Source of the DNA: an uncultured Bacilli bacterium
GTDB taxonomy: Bacteria; Bacillota_I; Bacilli_A; RF39; UBA660
DNA: 6,946 nt
Assembly (NCBI GenBank): GCA_944358275.1
Contig: CALVQZ010000062.1
Location: forward strand, 1-6,946
Reading direction: 5' to 3'
In this document: piece by piece, positions 5,764-6,946 of the stretch
How the letters are laid out: each line of letters starts with the position of its first letter
Position numbering within the stretch: position 1 is the stretch's first letter
Notes under the pieces: generated by a model
What the model was told of the DNA's origin: nothing
What the model saw: the letters and a program-made list of their open reading frames with translations, nothing else
The model's database searches: none
Program-made: the position numbers and the translations under genes

Positions 5764-6828
5764 TTATAAATCTAAACTATTTTTATTAAGCAAAAATTCT
5801 TGAATACCAATTATTAAAATACCTTCTTCAGTTCTCCATAATTTAATATCATCTTTTACTATTATAATTTTCTTAAAACTATCTCCAATATTATTTAAAG
5901 ACCTAGATTTCTGTATTGTCTTTTCTCTAGTATCTAAATTTAAAGTCACTTGTATATAATATCTCTTACTTCCTTGATTACATACAAAATCAACTTCTAA
6001 ATGCTTTCTTTCTTTTTCATTTCTTGCTTCAACAACACCTACATCTACATTAAATCCCCTTACTAAAAGTTCATTATAAACAATATTTTCCATAATATGA
6101 TTTTCTTCTTGTTGTCTAAAATTAAGTCTAGCATTTCTAAGCCCAACATCAGTAAAATAATATTTTAAAGATGTTTGAATATATTTTTTTACCCTTAATA
6201 TCATATCTATTTGACTTATTTACAATAAATGTATCTTCTATAAATTTAATATTAGTATTAACTGTATTAACTAATAGTTCTTTTTCACCATTACTTACAA
6301 AAGTATTATATAATTTTTTTGGATTAGTTAACGATCCAACAGATGACGCTAACATATTTACAATTGAATCTAAAACATCTATTCTTTGGATATTATTTCT
6401 ATCTACAATATCTCTAATATAAGTTTGCTCAAATTGTTCTTTTAAATGCAAAAATTTTTCTTCATCGGATTTTTTTGCACAACAAGAGGCAAACCCCCAT
6501 ACATAACATATTCTTTCCAAGCAAATTGTTTTTCACCATCATAAGCTTCTAAAAACTCACTATAGAAAAAAGGAAATACAAAAACCTCGTCCCCTCTACC
6601 TCTAAATTCAGTTATAATATCTGATGATAAAAATTTAGAATTACTACCTGTTACATAAACATCTAATTCTATCTTTATAATGTGATCATCCTTTACACCA
6701 TTTTCCTTAAGATAATCAGTAAATAAAGGATCTAATAAATAAGATTTACCACATCTTCTTATTCCTGTTATAACTTTAATTAAACCATTCTCTTTCCTAT
6801 TTATCAATTTATTCAAATAAATTTTCAT
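5764..6828 (-). pseudogene. Broken AAA_14/DUF4143 ATPase
   Basis: Three reading-frame pieces together match a clostridial ATP-binding protein with an AAA_14 domain and a C-terminal DUF4143. Piece one begins MKIYLNKLI and has Walker A GIRRCGKS (22-29). It then jumps from IKIELD (D56) straight to VYVTGSNSKFL. Family members carry roughly 40-60 residues here, including the Walker B LLDEVQ, so the codons around 6661-6663 mark an in-frame deletion. Piece two continues after a one-base loss in T7 6470-6476 (expected KKSDEEK). Piece three continues after a one-base gain in T7 6184-6190 (expected KGKKYI). The DUF4143 part ends with YYFTDVGLRN, LEVDFVCNQG and YYIQV, then EEGILIIGIQEFL. Normally conserved residues between also drift (VFVFPFFYSEF for a typical VRVYPLSFSEF). 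Without Walker B it should be inactive. These ATPases are often linked to mobile or defence loci, but their roles are unsettled. Confidence 0.85.
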
Positions 6829-6875
6829 AATTCCATTAAATTTTTTTTACATTTATGTCATTTCTTTTAAATACA

Positions 6876-6881
6876 ATTATA
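6876..6881 (-). promoter_or_regulatory. Possible -10 of the broken ATPase gene
   Basis: A perfect TATAAT lies on the minus strand about 50 bases before ATG 6828. No convincing -35 is found at 16-18 bases, only an A/T tract. A weak GGA precedes the ATG. It is downstream of the terminator at 6898-6932, as expected if the gene once had its own promoter. Confidence 0.3.
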
Positions 6882-6897
6882 CATCTGTTTTTTATAT

Positions 6898-6932
6898 AAA
6901 AAAAGATGCATATAAGCATTCTTATACACATC
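6898..6932 (-). terminator. Intrinsic terminator of a gene beyond the right edge
   Basis: On the minus strand GATGTGTATAAG (6932-6921) pairs with CTTATATGCATC (6916-6905) over 12 positions with two G/U wobbles. The tetraloop is AATG and seven U residues follow (6904-6898). The same repeat read on the + strand has two mismatches and no T tract, so termination is for leftward transcription. Confidence 0.75.
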
Positions 6933-6946
6933 TATTAACTGTTTTA

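Noticed and set aside
6171..6422. Open frame of 83 codons on the + strand opposite the broken ATPase
   Set aside because: The sequence is the complement of the DUF4143 coding region, with no independent support.

Overview
The window comes from a very AT-rich, low-GC bacterium, most likely a member of the Bacillota (clostridial or Erysipelotrichia/Bacilli-like, probably host-associated). The evidence is the base composition, the strong GGAG/GAGG ribosome binding sites, the TATAAT promoters with TGn extensions, and a gene order (uvrA, yvlD-like, lgt, trxB-like) that recalls the Bacillus neighbourhood. Tryptophan is read from TGG and nothing suggests recoding of TGA. The species cannot be named from this sequence.

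Layout, left to right. Positions 1-112 hold the C-terminal end of an IS110-family transposase on the + strand. About 140 bases of hairpin-rich non-coding DNA follow (112-251), which could be the element's right-end RNA. A three-gene minus-strand operon occupies 2471 down to 358: a YvlD-like four-helix membrane protein, then Lgt (prolipoprotein diacylglyceryl transferase), then a thioredoxin-reductase-like flavoprotein. The genes overlap by 20 and 14 bases, so they are probably translationally coupled. The flavoprotein keeps its CxxC but has lost both NADPH-binding motifs, which points to the ferredoxin-dependent (FFTR) type.

Positions 2484-2873 hold the operon promoter facing left. Facing right is a short decayed locus with its own promoter and ribosome binding site: a frameshifted RhuM N-terminus run onto a C-terminal scrap that resembles an AAA/DUF4143 ATPase. 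A bidirectional terminator that overlaps the end of uvrA closes this region. A complete uvrA (943 codons) fills 5705-2874 with its own extended -10 promoter; uvrB is not adjacent. Positions 6828-5764 hold a broken AAA_14/DUF4143 ATPase. It has an internal deletion that removes the Walker B segment and two opposite frameshifts in 7-base homopolymers. A minus-strand terminator at 6898-6932 ends transcription coming from beyond the right edge.

Together, housekeeping functions (lipoprotein maturation, thiol redox, DNA repair) are interleaved with eroded accessory genes and a transposon end. The observations most worth following up are the structured RNA candidate at the IS110 end, the pyridine-nucleotide-independent reductase signature, and the repeated association of gene breakage with A7 tracts.
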